This document shows positions 9,009-16,795 of a DNA stretch of 64,000 nucleotides, piece by piece. The first letter of the stretch is position 1. Each line of letters starts with the position of its first letter. The notes beneath the pieces are model-generated. The model had not been told where the DNA came from, searched no databases, and worked only from the letters and a program-made list of their open reading frames with translations. This DNA comes from Streptomyces justiciae (GTDB lineage: Bacteria > Actinomycetota > Actinomycetes > Streptomycetales > Streptomycetaceae). A program made the position numbers and the translations under genes. The DNA lies in contig NZ_JADDXU010000003.1 in NCBI RefSeq assembly GCF_015163075.1, positions 620,001 through 684,000 on the forward strand. Reading direction: 5' to 3'.

Positions 9009-9299
9009 ATGCGTCACTACGAGGTGATGGTCATCCTCGACCCCGATCTGGAGGAGCGCGCTGTCGCCCCCCTGATCGAGAACTTCCTCTCCGTCGTCCG
9101 TGAGGGCAACGGCAAGGTCGAGAAGGTCGACACCTGGGGCCGTCGTCGTCTCTCGTACGAGATCAAGAAGAAGCCCGAGGGCATCTACTCGGTCATCGAC
9201 CTGCAGGCCGAGCCTGCGGTCGTCAAGGAGCTCGACCGCCAGATGAACCTGAACGAGTCGGTCCTCCGGACCAAGGTCCTCCGCCCCGAGACCCACTGA
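9009..9299 (+). CDS. rpsF: 30S ribosomal protein S6
   Basis: Ninety-six residues, the usual S6 length. The sequence begins [17 protein letters not shown] and contains the family core [21 protein letters not shown] and [11 protein letters not shown]6 binds 16S rRNA with S18 in the central domain of the small subunit. It opens the conserved rpsF-ssb-rpsR-rplI operon. The start has an almost perfect AAAGGAGGTG ribosome-binding site 8-9 nt upstream. Confidence 0.98.
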   Translation: MRHYEVMVILDPDLEERAVAPLIENFLSVVREGNGKVEKVDTWGRRRLSYEIKKKPEGIYSVIDLQAEPAVVKELDRQMNLNESVLRTKVLRPETH

Positions 9300-9380
9300 G
9301 CTCTCCCGCTCAGCTGATCTCGGGACTCGAGTAGCAGCACCACAAAGCAGCCAGCAGCAAACCCGCCGAGAGGTTCCCCC

Positions 9381-9974
9381 ATGGCAGGCGAGACCGTCAT
9401 CACGGTCGTCGGCAATCTTGTCGACGACCCCGAGCTGCGCTTCACCCCGTCCGGTGCGGCGGTCGCGAAGTTCCGTGTCGCGTCCACCCCCCGCACCTTC
9501 GACCGTCAGACCAACGAGTGGAAGGACGGCGAGAGCCTGTTCCTGACCTGCTCGGTCTGGCGTCAGGCGGCGGAGAACGTCGCCGAGTCGCTCCAGCGAG
9601 GCATGCGCGTCATCGTGCAGGGCCGGCTGAAGCAGCGGTCCTACGAGGACCGTGAGGGCGTCAAGCGCACGGTCTACGAGCTGGACGTCGAGGAAGTCGG
9701 CGCCAGCCTGCGGAACGCCACGGCCAAGGTCACCAAGACCGCCGGCGGTGCCGGCCGCGGTGGCCAGGGTGGTTACGGCGGCGGTGGCGGCCAGGGTGGC
9801 GGCGGCTGGGGTGGAAACTCCGGCGGCGGCCAGCAGGGCGGCGGCGCTCCTGCCGACGACCCGTGGGCGACCGGCGCTCCCGCCGGTGGCCAGCAGGGCG
9901 GCGGCGGTGGCGGCTGGGGTGGAAACTCCGGCGGCGGCGGTGGCGGCGGCTACTCGGACGAGCCCCCCTTCTAG
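9381..9974 (+). CDS. ssb: Single-stranded DNA-binding protein (replicative SSB)
   Basis: A 197-residue SSB. The OB-fold DNA-binding domain spans about residues 1-110 ([20 protein letters not shown], then [20 protein letters not shown] and [13 protein letters not shown]). A Gly/Gln-rich disordered linker with near-identical repeats follows, then the acidic protein-interaction tip ending DEPPF. The location between rpsF and rpsR marks it as the essential replicative paralogue; Streptomyces also carry a second SSB elsewhere. It is part of the four-gene operon with rpsF, rpsR and rplI. Confidence 0.98.
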   Translation: MAGETVITVVGNLVDDPELRFTPSGAAVAKFRVASTPRTFDRQTNEWKDGESLFLTCSVWRQAAENVAESLQRGMRVIVQGRLKQRSYEDREGVKRTVYELDVEEVGASLRNATAKVTKTAGGAGRGGQGGYGGGGGQGGGGWGGNSGGGQQGGGAPADDPWATGAPAGGQQGGGGGGWGGNSGGGGGGGYSDEPPF

Positions 9975-10053
9975 ACCTTCGGGCCCGGTTCCCGGGCTTG
10001 ATCGGTCGAGGGCGGGTCGTACCCAAACTTCTTGATCACACAGGAGAAACACC

Positions 10054-10290
10054 ATGGCGAAGCCGCCTGTGCGCAAGCCTAAGAAGAAGGTCTGCGCTTT
10101 CTGCAAGGACAAGGTCACGTACGTGGACTACAAGGACACGAACATGCTGCGGAAGTTCATTTCCGACCGCGGCAAGATCCGTGCCCGCCGCGTGACCGGC
10201 AACTGCACGCAGCACCAGCGTGACGTCGCCACGGCCGTCAAGAACAGCCGTGAGATGGCGCTGCTGCCCTACACGTCCACCGCGCGCTAA
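10054..10290 (+). CDS. rpsR: 30S ribosomal protein S18, zinc-binding form
   Basis: Seventy-eight residues with a basic N terminus. VCAFCKDK provides a CxxC pair and a further Cys/His set occurs in GNCTQHQRD, so this is the cysteine-containing (C+) type that can hold zinc. Many actinobacteria also encode a cysteine-less, Zur-controlled paralogue elsewhere; this copy is the constitutive operon version. The start is preceded by AGGAGA. S18 partners S6, encoded two genes upstream. Confidence 0.98.
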   Translation: MAKPPVRKPKKKVCAFCKDKVTYVDYKDTNMLRKFISDRGKIRARRVTGNCTQHQRDVATAVKNSREMALLPYTSTAR

Positions 10291-10308
10291 GGGAAGGGTG
10301 ACCGACCA

Positions 10309-10755
10309 ATGAAGATCATCCTCACCCACGAGGTCTCCGGCCTCGGCGCTGCCGGCGACGTCGTCGACGTCAAGGACGGCTACGCTCGCAACTACCTGAT
10401 CCCGCGGAAGTTCGCTATCCGCTGGACCAAGGGTGGCGAGAAGGACGTCGAGCAGATCCGTCGCGCTCGCAAGATCCACGAGATCCAGACCATCGAGCAG
10501 GCCAACCAGATCAAGGGCCAGCTCGAGGCCGTCAAGGTTCGTCTGGCCGTTCGCTCCGGCGACGCCGGTCGTCTCTTCGGTTCCGTCACCCCGGCCGACA
10601 TCGCCTCGGCGATCAAGGCTTCCGGTGGCCCCGAGGTCGACAAGCGCCGCATCGAGCTGGGCTCGCCCATCAAGACCCTGGGCGCCCACGAGACGTCCGT
10701 GCGTCTGCACCCCGAGGTTGCCGCCAAGGTCAACATCGAGGTCGTCGCGGCCTGA
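10309..10755 (+). CDS. rplI: 50S ribosomal protein L9
   Basis: A 148-residue L9 with the N-terminal rRNA-binding domain ([19 protein letters not shown], then [15 protein letters not shown]), a connecting helix, and the C-terminal domain ([29 protein letters not shown]). The length and both domains are normal. It is the last gene of the rpsF operon, 18 bp after rpsR, and is followed by a strong terminator. Confidence 0.98.
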   Translation: MKIILTHEVSGLGAAGDVVDVKDGYARNYLIPRKFAIRWTKGGEKDVEQIRRARKIHEIQTIEQANQIKGQLEAVKVRLAVRSGDAGRLFGSVTPADIASAIKASGGPEVDKRRIELGSPIKTLGAHETSVRLHPEVAAKVNIEVVAA

Positions 10756-10782
10756 TCGCTGGGCTCGGTTTGAGCAGTTGTG

Positions 10783-10817
10783 AGAGGGGCCGTACCCACA
10801 TCGGGTACGGCCCCTCT
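10783..10817 (+). terminator. Terminator of the rpsF-ssb-rpsR-rplI operon
   Basis: A perfect 15-bp stem (AGAGGGGCCGTACCC and complement) with a 5-nt loop, 27 bp after the rplI stop codon. It is a strong intrinsic-type hairpin, and the following parS cluster separates it from the convergent MATE gene. Confidence 0.9.
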
Positions 10818-10878
10818 TGCATGCGCGAGTCATTGTCGGGCGCTGTGCATGCTCAAGCAGGGCGCCAGTGTCCGCGGT

Positions 10879-10892
10879 GTTTCACGTGAAAC
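10879..10892. promoter_or_regulatory. parS: parS site (perfect), first of a cluster of three
   Basis: Exact GTTTCACGTGAAAC in the rplI/MATE convergent intergenic region. The next site follows 35 bp centre to centre. Confidence 0.9.
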
Positions 10893-10913
10893 GTCGCGCT
10901 CGCGCCCGGACGT

Positions 10914-10927
10914 GTTTCACGTGAAAC
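10914..10927. promoter_or_regulatory. parS: parS site (perfect), second of three
   Basis: Exact GTTTCACGTGAAAC, 32 bp centre to centre before the third, slightly degenerate copy. Confidence 0.9.
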
Positions 10928-10945
10928 GGCCAAGCAGCGGGCGAT

Positions 10946-10959
10946 GTTTCATGTGAAAC
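10946..10959. promoter_or_regulatory. parS: parS-like site (one mismatch), third of three
   Basis: GTTTCATGTGAAAC differs at one central base (CATGTG instead of CACGTG). It sits immediately beyond the stop codon of the MATE gene. Confidence 0.7.
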
Positions 10960-10960
10960 G

Positions 10961-12298
10961 TCAGCGGGTCGCGCCCGTGACAATCCAGCGTCCCGACCGG
11001 GCTCGCATCCACAGCGTCAGCATGCGGACCGCCATCATCAGCGTCATGGCTCCCCACAGGGCGGTGAGACCTCCGCCGAGTGTCGGGACGAGCAGGGCCA
11101 CGGGGGTGAAGACCGCCAGAGTCAGCACCATCGCCCAGGCCAGATACGGGCCGTCGCCCGCACCCATCAGTACACCGTCGAGGACGAAGACGATCCCGCA
11201 GATCGGCTGGGAGAGCGCCACGACGAGCAGCGCCGGCAGGGCGGCGTCCTTCACGGTGGAGTCACTGGTGAACAGCGGGAGGAACGCGGGCCGGGTCACC
11301 ACGACCGCCAGGCCGAGGACGATGCCGACCGCGATGCCCCACTGCACCATGCGGCGGCATGCCTCGTGGGCGCCCTGGGCGTCGCCTGCACCGAGATAGC
11401 GGCCGATGATGGCCTGCCCCGCGATGGCGATCGCGTCCAGGGCGAAGGCGAGCAGACTCCACAGGGACAGGATGATCTGGTGCGCCGCGATGTCCGCGTC
11501 GCCGAGGCGGGCAGCCACCGCGGTGGCGATCATCAGGATCGCGCGGAGCGAGAGGGTGCGGACGAGCAGAGGGGCACCGGCCTGGGCCGAGGCCCTGATG
11601 CCGGCTGCGTCGGGACGCAGAGAGGCTCCATGGGCACGGGCTCCGCGTACGACCACCACGAGATAGACGACGGCCATGCCGCACTGGGCGATGACGGTGC
11701 CCCAGGCGGAACCGGCGATGCCGAGGTCGGCGCCGTAGACGAGGCCTGCGTTGAGGACCGCGTTGGCGACGAAACCGCCGATGGCGACGTACAGAGGGGT
11801 CTTAGTGTCCTGGAGGCCGCGCAGGACACCGGTCGCGGCGAGGACGATGAGCATCGCCGGGATGCCGAGGGACGAGATCCGCAGATAAGTGGTCGCGTAC
11901 GGGGCGGCGGTGTCCGAGGCGCCGAAGAGCTCCACCAGGGCGGGCGCCGTGGGCAGCACGACGGCGATGACCGCGGCGCCGAGCAGGAGGGCGAGCCAGA
12001 TGCCGTCCATGCCCTGGCGGATGGCGGCCTGGAGGTCGTCGGCGCCGACCCGCCGGGCGACGGCCGCGGTGGTGGCGTAGGCGAGGAAGACGAACACGCT
12101 GACCGCGGTCGTCAGGAGTGCGGAGGCGACTCCCAGGCCGGCGAGTTGGGCGGTGCCGAGATGGCCCACGATCGCGCTGTCCGCCATGACGAAGAGGGGC
12201 TCGGCGACGAGCGCGCCGAAGGCCGGGACGGCCAGGGCGACGATCTCTCGGTCGTGCTGTCGCCGTGCGGCGCGCGAGGTCGCGGGAGCGTGTGTCAT
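10961..12298 (-). CDS. MATE-family (DinF-like) efflux protein
   Basis: A 445-residue integral membrane protein with about twelve hydrophobic helices in two homologous halves. Family hallmarks include the start EIVALAVPAFGALVAEPLF followed by VMADSAIVGHLG (MATE helices 1-2) and AAHQIILSLWSL in the second half. Such proteins export cationic drugs or metabolites using Na+ or H+. The substrate is unknown. The ATG at 12298 is chosen although no clear ribosome-binding site precedes it; a TTG three codons upstream is possible and translation may be leaderless. It converges with rplI. Confidence 0.88.
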   Translation of the reverse strand: MTHAPATSRAARRQHDREIVALAVPAFGALVAEPLFVMADSAIVGHLGTAQLAGLGVASALLTTAVSVFVFLAYATTAAVARRVGADDLQAAIRQGMDGIWLALLLGAAVIAVVLPTAPALVELFGASDTAAPYATTYLRISSLGIPAMLIVLAATGVLRGLQDTKTPLYVAIGGFVANAVLNAGLVYGADLGIAGSAWGTVIAQCGMAVVYLVVVVRGARAHGASLRPDAAGIRASAQAGAPLLVRTLSLRAILMIATAVAARLGDADIAAHQIILSLWSLLAFALDAIAIAGQAIIGRYLGAGDAQGAHEACRRMVQWGIAVGIVLGLAVVVTRPAFLPLFTSDSTVKDAALPALLVVALSQPICGIVFVLDGVLMGAGDGPYLAWAMVLTLAVFTPVALLVPTLGGGLTALWGAMTLMMAVRMLTLWMRARSGRWIVTGATR

Positions 12299-12312
12299 GA
12301 GCACCAATCTAA

Positions 12313-12575
12313 TCGTCCACAGGTAATAGATGCAATCTAATAGTGACCCTTACTTGAAGTCTTGCGCCGCGCGCTTGTGGACGCCGTGCGGCCTGATCTT
12401 GGTCCGACTGGGAAAGTTTTTCTTCTGCACAGCCGGTGGACGGGAAGTGTGCAGGTCAGGGCACGTCCTTCGAGAGAAGGGCGAGCTTGTTCACAGGCCT
12501 GTCCACCGGGTCGTGCACAGGTTTCGCCGAGTTCTCCACAGCATCCGGGCCGTCGTCCACATGGCCTGTGGATAA
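12313..12575. promoter_or_regulatory. Cluster of DnaA-box-like sequences upstream of dnaB
   Basis: The 460-bp gap between the MATE and dnaB genes has 9-mers close to the Streptomyces DnaA box TTGTCCACA: TCGTCCACA (12313), GCGTCCACA (12376, reverse), TTGTTCACA (12487), TCGTGCACA (12511), TTCTCCACA (12532), TCGTCCACA (12553) and TTATCCACA (12567, reverse). They could couple dnaB expression to DnaA or titrate DnaA. No other gene is seen in this gap. Confidence 0.5.
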
Positions 12576-12758
12576 CCAGATTGGCTGACGGTGCCGACAG
12601 GCCTACCGTGGTCCGGCGCCCGGCTCCGTCCGTCGGCCCGAAAACCATCACAAAACCGACGCGCCGCAAACGGAGTTGGGCCTCTCATTTGTCAGTGCCG
12701 TGCCGTAGAAAGAGAGGCACGGCGAGGGTCCGCTCGGCGGACGGGAGGAGGTGGCTCG

Positions 12759-14231
12759 GTGAGCATTTCCGAGCCCTTGGACGATCCGTGGGCCGACAGC
12801 GGTCCCAGTGATCGCCTGCCTGCCTCACGCCGACGCGGCGACGGAGGCCGGGGCCGCGACGAGCAGCACGACCGCGGCCGGGAGAACGGCGAATGGGACG
12901 GCGGGAGCGCGTCCTTCGAGCGCGTGCCACCGCAGGACCTTGACGCGGAACAGTCCGTGCTCGGCGGCATGCTCCTGTCGAAGGACGCCATCGCCGATGT
13001 CGTCGAGGTCATCAAGGGCCACGACTTCTACAAGCCGGCCCACGAGACGATCTTCCAGGCGATCCTCGACGTCTACGCCAAGGGCGAGCCGGCCGACCCC
13101 ATCACGATCGCCGCCGAGCTGACCAAGCGCGGCGAGATCAACAAGGTCGGCGGCGCATCGTATCTGCACACCCTCGTACAGACGGTCCCGACGGCGGCGA
13201 ACGCCGAGTACTACGCGGAGATCGTCCATGAACGGGCGGTGCTGCGGCGGCTGGTGGAGGCCGGTACGCGCATCACCCAGATGGGATACGCGGCCGACGA
13301 CGACATCGACGAGATCGTCAACCGCGCCCAGGCCGAGATCTACGCGGTCACCGAGCAGCGCACCAGCGAGGACTACCTCCCGCTCGGCGACATCATGGAG
13401 GGCGCGCTCGACGAGATCGAAGCCATCGGCTCCCGCACCGGCGAGATGACCGGTGTGCCGACCGGCTTCACGGACCTCGACTCCCTCACCAACGGCCTGC
13501 ACCCGGGCCAGATGATCGTCATCGCGGCCCGCCCCGCCATGGGTAAGTCGACGCTCGCACTGGACTTCGCCCGGGCGGCGTCCATCAAGAACAACCTGCC
13601 GAGCGTCATCTTCTCCCTCGAAATGGGGCGCAACGAGATCGCGATGCGTCTGCTGTCGGCCGAGGCGCGGGTGGCCCTGCACCACATGCGGTCCGGCACC
13701 ATGACGGACGAGGACTGGACACGTCTGGCACGCCGGATGCCGGAGGTCTCGGCGGCGCCGCTCTACATCGACGACTCCCCGAACCTGTCGATGATGGAGA
13801 TCCGCGCGAAGTGCCGCCGGCTCAAGCAGCGCAACGACATCAAGCTCGTGATCATCGACTATCTCCAGCTGATGCAGTCCGGCAAGCGCTCCGAGAGCCG
13901 TCAGCAGGAGGTCTCGGACATGTCGCGAAACCTCAAGCTGCTGGCCAAGGAGCTCGAGGTCCCGGTGATCGCGCTCTCGCAGCTGAACCGTGGTCCCGAG
14001 CAGCGCACGGACAAGAAGCCCCAGGTGTCCGACCTGCGTGAGTCCGGCTCCATCGAGCAGGACGCCGACATGGTGATCCTGCTGCACCGCGAGGACGCCT
14101 ACGAGAAGGAGTCGCCGCGCGCGGGCGAGGCGGACATCATCGTGGGCAAGCACCGTAACGGCCCGACGGCGACGATCACGGTCGCCTTCCAGGGCCACTA
14201 CTCGCGCTTCGTGGACATGGCCCAGACCTGA
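12759..14231 (+). CDS. dnaB: Replicative DNA helicase DnaB
   Basis: A hexameric 5'-3' helicase of 490 residues. After a charged 45-residue extension comes the N-terminal domain (PPQDLDAEQSVLGGML, then GASYLHTLVQTVPTAANAEY), then the RecA-like ATPase with Walker A ARPAMGKST (Lys263), LPSVIFSLEMGRNEI, the Walker B segment KLVIIDYLQLM, and the C-terminal DLRESGSIEQDADMV and VGKHRNGPT motifs. No intein interrupts it, unlike some mycobacterial DnaB. The GTG start at 12759 is selected for the GGGAGGAGG site 7 nt upstream. Transcription is probably from the DnaA-box-bearing gap before it. Confidence 0.97.
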   Translation: MSISEPLDDPWADSGPSDRLPASRRRGDGGRGRDEQHDRGRENGEWDGGSASFERVPPQDLDAEQSVLGGMLLSKDAIADVVEVIKGHDFYKPAHETIFQAILDVYAKGEPADPITIAAELTKRGEINKVGGASYLHTLVQTVPTAANAEYYAEIVHERAVLRRLVEAGTRITQMGYAADDDIDEIVNRAQAEIYAVTEQRTSEDYLPLGDIMEGALDEIEAIGSRTGEMTGVPTGFTDLDSLTNGLHPGQMIVIAARPAMGKSTLALDFARAASIKNNLPSVIFSLEMGRNEIAMRLLSAEARVALHHMRSGTMTDEDWTRLARRMPEVSAAPLYIDDSPNLSMMEIRAKCRRLKQRNDIKLVIIDYLQLMQSGKRSESRQQEVSDMSRNLKLLAKELEVPVIALSQLNRGPEQRTDKKPQVSDLRESGSIEQDADMVILLHREDAYEKESPRAGEADIIVGKHRNGPTATITVAFQGHYSRFVDMAQT

Positions 14232-14292
14232 GCCGCCCGCCCCGGGCCGAATGAACTCGACGCCCCGGCACCTGCCGGGGTGGACTGGGGGC

Positions 14293-15678
14293 ATGACGAC
14301 ATCTCAGGAACTGCTGCTCCCCGGCACACGCCGCGCTCTGCTGCACCGGATCGCCGTGGCCCAGGCCGAAGGGCGGACGCCGTCGCTGGTCGCGGCGGTC
14401 GTGCGGGACGGCCGGGCCGTCTGGCACGGCTCACGGACCTCGGTGGACGGGCATGGCCCGGACGAGAACGTCCAGTACCGGATCGGCTCGATCACCAAGA
14501 CCTTCACCGCCGTGCTCGTGCTGAGGCTGCGTGACGAGGGACTGCTCGACCTCGGCGACCCCTTGGAGAAGCACCTTCCGGGCACCGGCGCGGGGGAGGC
14601 GACCATCGCCGAACTGCTCGCGCACACGGCCGGGTTGGCGGCCGAGGCACCCGGCCCGTGGTGGGAGCGGACCGCGGGCGCTCTGCGTCCCGAGCTGTCC
14701 GACGTTCTCGGCGAACAGCCCTTCCTGCATCCGGCCGGCCGCCGTCATCACTACTCGAACCCCGGCTACACCCTGCTGGGCGCCCTGGTGGAGAAGGTGC
14801 GCGGAGCCTCATGGGAGGAGGTCCTGCGGCGCGAAGTGCTCGAACCCCTGGGCCTGGGCCGCACGAGCGCTCATCCGCTGGCCCCGCACGCGGGCGGCTG
14901 GGCCGTGCATCCGTGGGCCGATGTGATGCTGCCGGAACCCACCGAGGACCTCGGGAGGATGGCGGCGGCGGGTCAACTCTGGTCGACCACCGGTGACTTG
15001 GCCAAGTTCGCGGCCTTCCTGGTGAAGGGGGACGACCGGGTGCTGAGCGCGGAGACGGTGCGGGAGATGCGCACGCCCGCCGCGCCGGCCGAGGCCGCGG
15101 ACGTGGTCGACGGCGCCACCTACGGTCTCGGGATGCAGATCCAGCACCGGGACGGCCGACTGCTCGTGGGGCACTCCGGTTCCCTGCCCGGGTTCCTGGC
15201 GAATCTCACCATCAGCGTGACGGACGATGTCGCGGCGGTCGTGCTGACCAACTGCACGTCCGGCCCGACGCTGTCCGCCGTGGGCGCCGACTTGGTCCGG
15301 ATCGTCGCGGAGGCCGAGCCGCGCATTCCCGAACCGTGGCGTCCGCTGCCCGAAGTCGACGCGGACGTCCTGGAGTTGGCGGGGCAGTGGTACTGGGGCA
15401 CTCATGTCTTCGCCCTGCGGCTCACCTCCGACGGTGGCGTCTCGATGGGGCCGCTGTCCGGCGGTGGCCGCCGCTCACGCTTCCGCGCCAACGGCGACGG
15501 CACCTGGACGGGGCTGGAGGGCTACTACGCCGGAGAGCTTCTGCGGGCCGTACGGCGGCCTGACGGAAGCGTGAGCCATCTGGACCTCGGGTCGTTCGTG
15601 TTCACGCGTGAGCCGTACGACGAGGGGGCTCCTGTGCCTGGTGGGGTGGACCCGGAGGGGTGGCGCGGGATCGGTTGA
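14293..15678 (+). CDS. Serine beta-lactamase/penicillin-binding-like hydrolase (class C family)
   Basis: A 461-residue member of the beta-lactamase/DD-peptidase/esterase superfamily. The serine motif S-I-T-K occurs in YRIGSITKTF, the tyrosine motif in HHYSNPGYTLLG (Y-S-N), and the third-box equivalent in VGHSGSLPGF (H-S-G), so the catalytic set is complete. A C-terminal beta-rich extension (from about residue 350) is seen in many Streptomyces relatives. No signal peptide is evident, so a cytoplasmic esterase or D-amino-peptide hydrolase is as likely as true beta-lactamase activity. The start at 14293 has a weak GGGGG site. Confidence 0.88.
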   Translation: MTTSQELLLPGTRRALLHRIAVAQAEGRTPSLVAAVVRDGRAVWHGSRTSVDGHGPDENVQYRIGSITKTFTAVLVLRLRDEGLLDLGDPLEKHLPGTGAGEATIAELLAHTAGLAAEAPGPWWERTAGALRPELSDVLGEQPFLHPAGRRHHYSNPGYTLLGALVEKVRGASWEEVLRREVLEPLGLGRTSAHPLAPHAGGWAVHPWADVMLPEPTEDLGRMAAAGQLWSTTGDLAKFAAFLVKGDDRVLSAETVREMRTPAAPAEAADVVDGATYGLGMQIQHRDGRLLVGHSGSLPGFLANLTISVTDDVAAVVLTNCTSGPTLSAVGADLVRIVAEAEPRIPEPWRPLPEVDADVLELAGQWYWGTHVFALRLTSDGGVSMGPLSGGGRRSRFRANGDGTWTGLEGYYAGELLRAVRRPDGSVSHLDLGSFVFTREPYDEGAPVPGGVDPEGWRGIG

Positions 15679-15683
15679 GCGGT

Positions 15684-15717
15684 GCGGGGGCTTGTTTCAC
15701 GTGAAACAAGCCCCCGC
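15684..15717. terminator. 34-bp perfect palindrome: terminator with a parS core
   Basis: The two 17-bp arms (left arm GCGGGGGCTTGTTTCAC) are exact complements with no loop bases. It sits 5 bp after the beta-lactamase-like gene and 15 bp beyond the GNAT gene end, so it fits a bidirectional terminator. Its central 14 bp are a perfect parS. Confidence 0.75.
15694..15707. promoter_or_regulatory. parS: parS site (perfect) inside a larger palindrome
   Basis: Exact GTTTCACGTGAAAC at the centre of the palindrome at 15684-15717. Confidence 0.88.
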
Positions 15718-15732
15718 CGCCGTACGGAAATG

Positions 15733-16185
15733 TCAGAGCGGCAGCTTGAAGCCCACGTGCGAGGCCTCGAAGCCCAGCCGCTCGTAGAAGCGGTGGGCGT
15801 CGGTGCGGGTGACATCAGAGGTCAACTGCACCAACTGGCAGTTCTGACGTCGGGATTCCTCGATCGCCCACTCGATGAGCTGGGTTCCCAGTCCGCTGCC
15901 GCGCTCATCGGCATGCACACGGACGCCTTCGATGATTGACCTGGTGGAGCCGCGCCGGGACAGCCCGGGAATGATCGTGAGCTGGAGGGTGCCGACGACA
16001 CGGCCCTCGCGGACGGCGACGACCAGGTGCTGGTTCGGGTCGGCGCTGAGCCGCTCCAGGGCGGTCAGATAGGGGGCGAGGTCGTCCGGCGACTCGCGCT
16101 GCGCACCCAGCGGATCGTCGGCGAGCATGGCGACGATCGGGGCGACGTCATCGGAGCCGGCGGCGCGTATTTCAAGATCTCCCAT
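15733..16185 (-). CDS. GNAT-family N-acetyltransferase
   Basis: A 150-residue acetyltransferase. The acetyl-CoA pyrophosphate loop is RGSGLGTQL, preceded by the IIEGVRVHADE strand (motif A); the C-terminal part has AHRFYERLGFEASHVGFKLPL, the motif B tail. The substrate is unknown. It begins 9 bp after the MarR-type gene ends on the same strand, so the two are likely one transcript. It converges with the beta-lactamase-like gene on the palindrome at 15684. Confidence 0.92.
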   Translation of the reverse strand: MGDLEIRAAGSDDVAPIVAMLADDPLGAQRESPDDLAPYLTALERLSADPNQHLVVAVREGRVVGTLQLTIIPGLSRRGSTRSIIEGVRVHADERGSGLGTQLIEWAIEESRRQNCQLVQLTSDVTRTDAHRFYERLGFEASHVGFKLPL

Positions 16186-16194
16186 GCCGTCAGC

Positions 16195-16653
16195 CTATGC
16201 GGGCACCTTCAGCGATTCGACGACCTTCACCAGAGGTTCCAGCTCGGGGTTCTTGGCCGCTTCGTCCAGCGCCTCGCGCAGGGCGGAGTCGTTGGTCGGC
16301 CGCGCCTCCTCCAGCAGGGCGAGGCCTGCCGCGGTGACGTTGGTGTAGATGCCGCGGCGGTCGGTGGGGCACAGGTACCGGGTCAGCAGGCCGCGGTCCT
16401 CCAGGCGCGTCACCAGGCGGGTGGTGGCGCTCTGGCTCAGCACGACCGCGTCGGCGACCTGCTTCATCTGGAGGTGGCCGCCGTCACCGTCGTGCTGCCG
16501 GCTGAGGACGTCGAGCAGGGAGTACTCGCGCACGCTGAGGTCGTGCCGAGCCTGCAGTGCCCGCTCGATGTGGGCCTCGATCCTCCCGTGCAGCAGGGAG
16601 AGGGCGCACCAGCCCTGGGCGAGGGCGGTGAGTGCGGGGTCCGTCGCTGTCAT
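16195..16653 (-). CDS. MarR-family transcriptional regulator
   Basis: A 152-residue winged-helix regulator. SVREYSLLDVLSRQ, then VVLSQSATTRLVTRLEDRGLLTR (recognition helix region) and CPTDRRGIYTNVTAAGLALLEE (wing) are typical MarR. The ATG at 16653 follows GAAGGAAG. It is divergent from the MFS exporter gene across a 142-bp gap with an inverted repeat, the standard arrangement of a MarR repressor controlling an efflux pump. The inducer is unknown. Confidence 0.92.
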   Translation of the reverse strand: MTATDPALTALAQGWCALSLLHGRIEAHIERALQARHDLSVREYSLLDVLSRQHDGDGGHLQMKQVADAVVLSQSATTRLVTRLEDRGLLTRYLCPTDRRGIYTNVTAAGLALLEEARPTNDSALREALDEAAKNPELEPLVKVVESLKVPA

Positions 16654-16715
16654 TGGCGCTTCCTTCGTCCCGGAACGGCTGAAACCAGGATAGGGCAGGC
16701 CCGCAATAGCCTGCG

Positions 16716-16740
16716 CTTGCAATTATCGCGCGTCTGCAAG
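16716..16740. promoter_or_regulatory. Candidate MarR operator between the marR-like and MFS genes
   Basis: CTTGCA and TGCAAG face each other across 13 bases in the divergent promoter region, in the most AT-rich part of the gap. This is where a MarR-type repressor would be expected to act on both genes. Inferred from position and symmetry. Confidence 0.45.
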
Positions 16741-16795
16741 TATTGTCATCAAGCGTAAAGCGCTCGTGCAATCAACCGGGAAGGTGCAGACCTCC

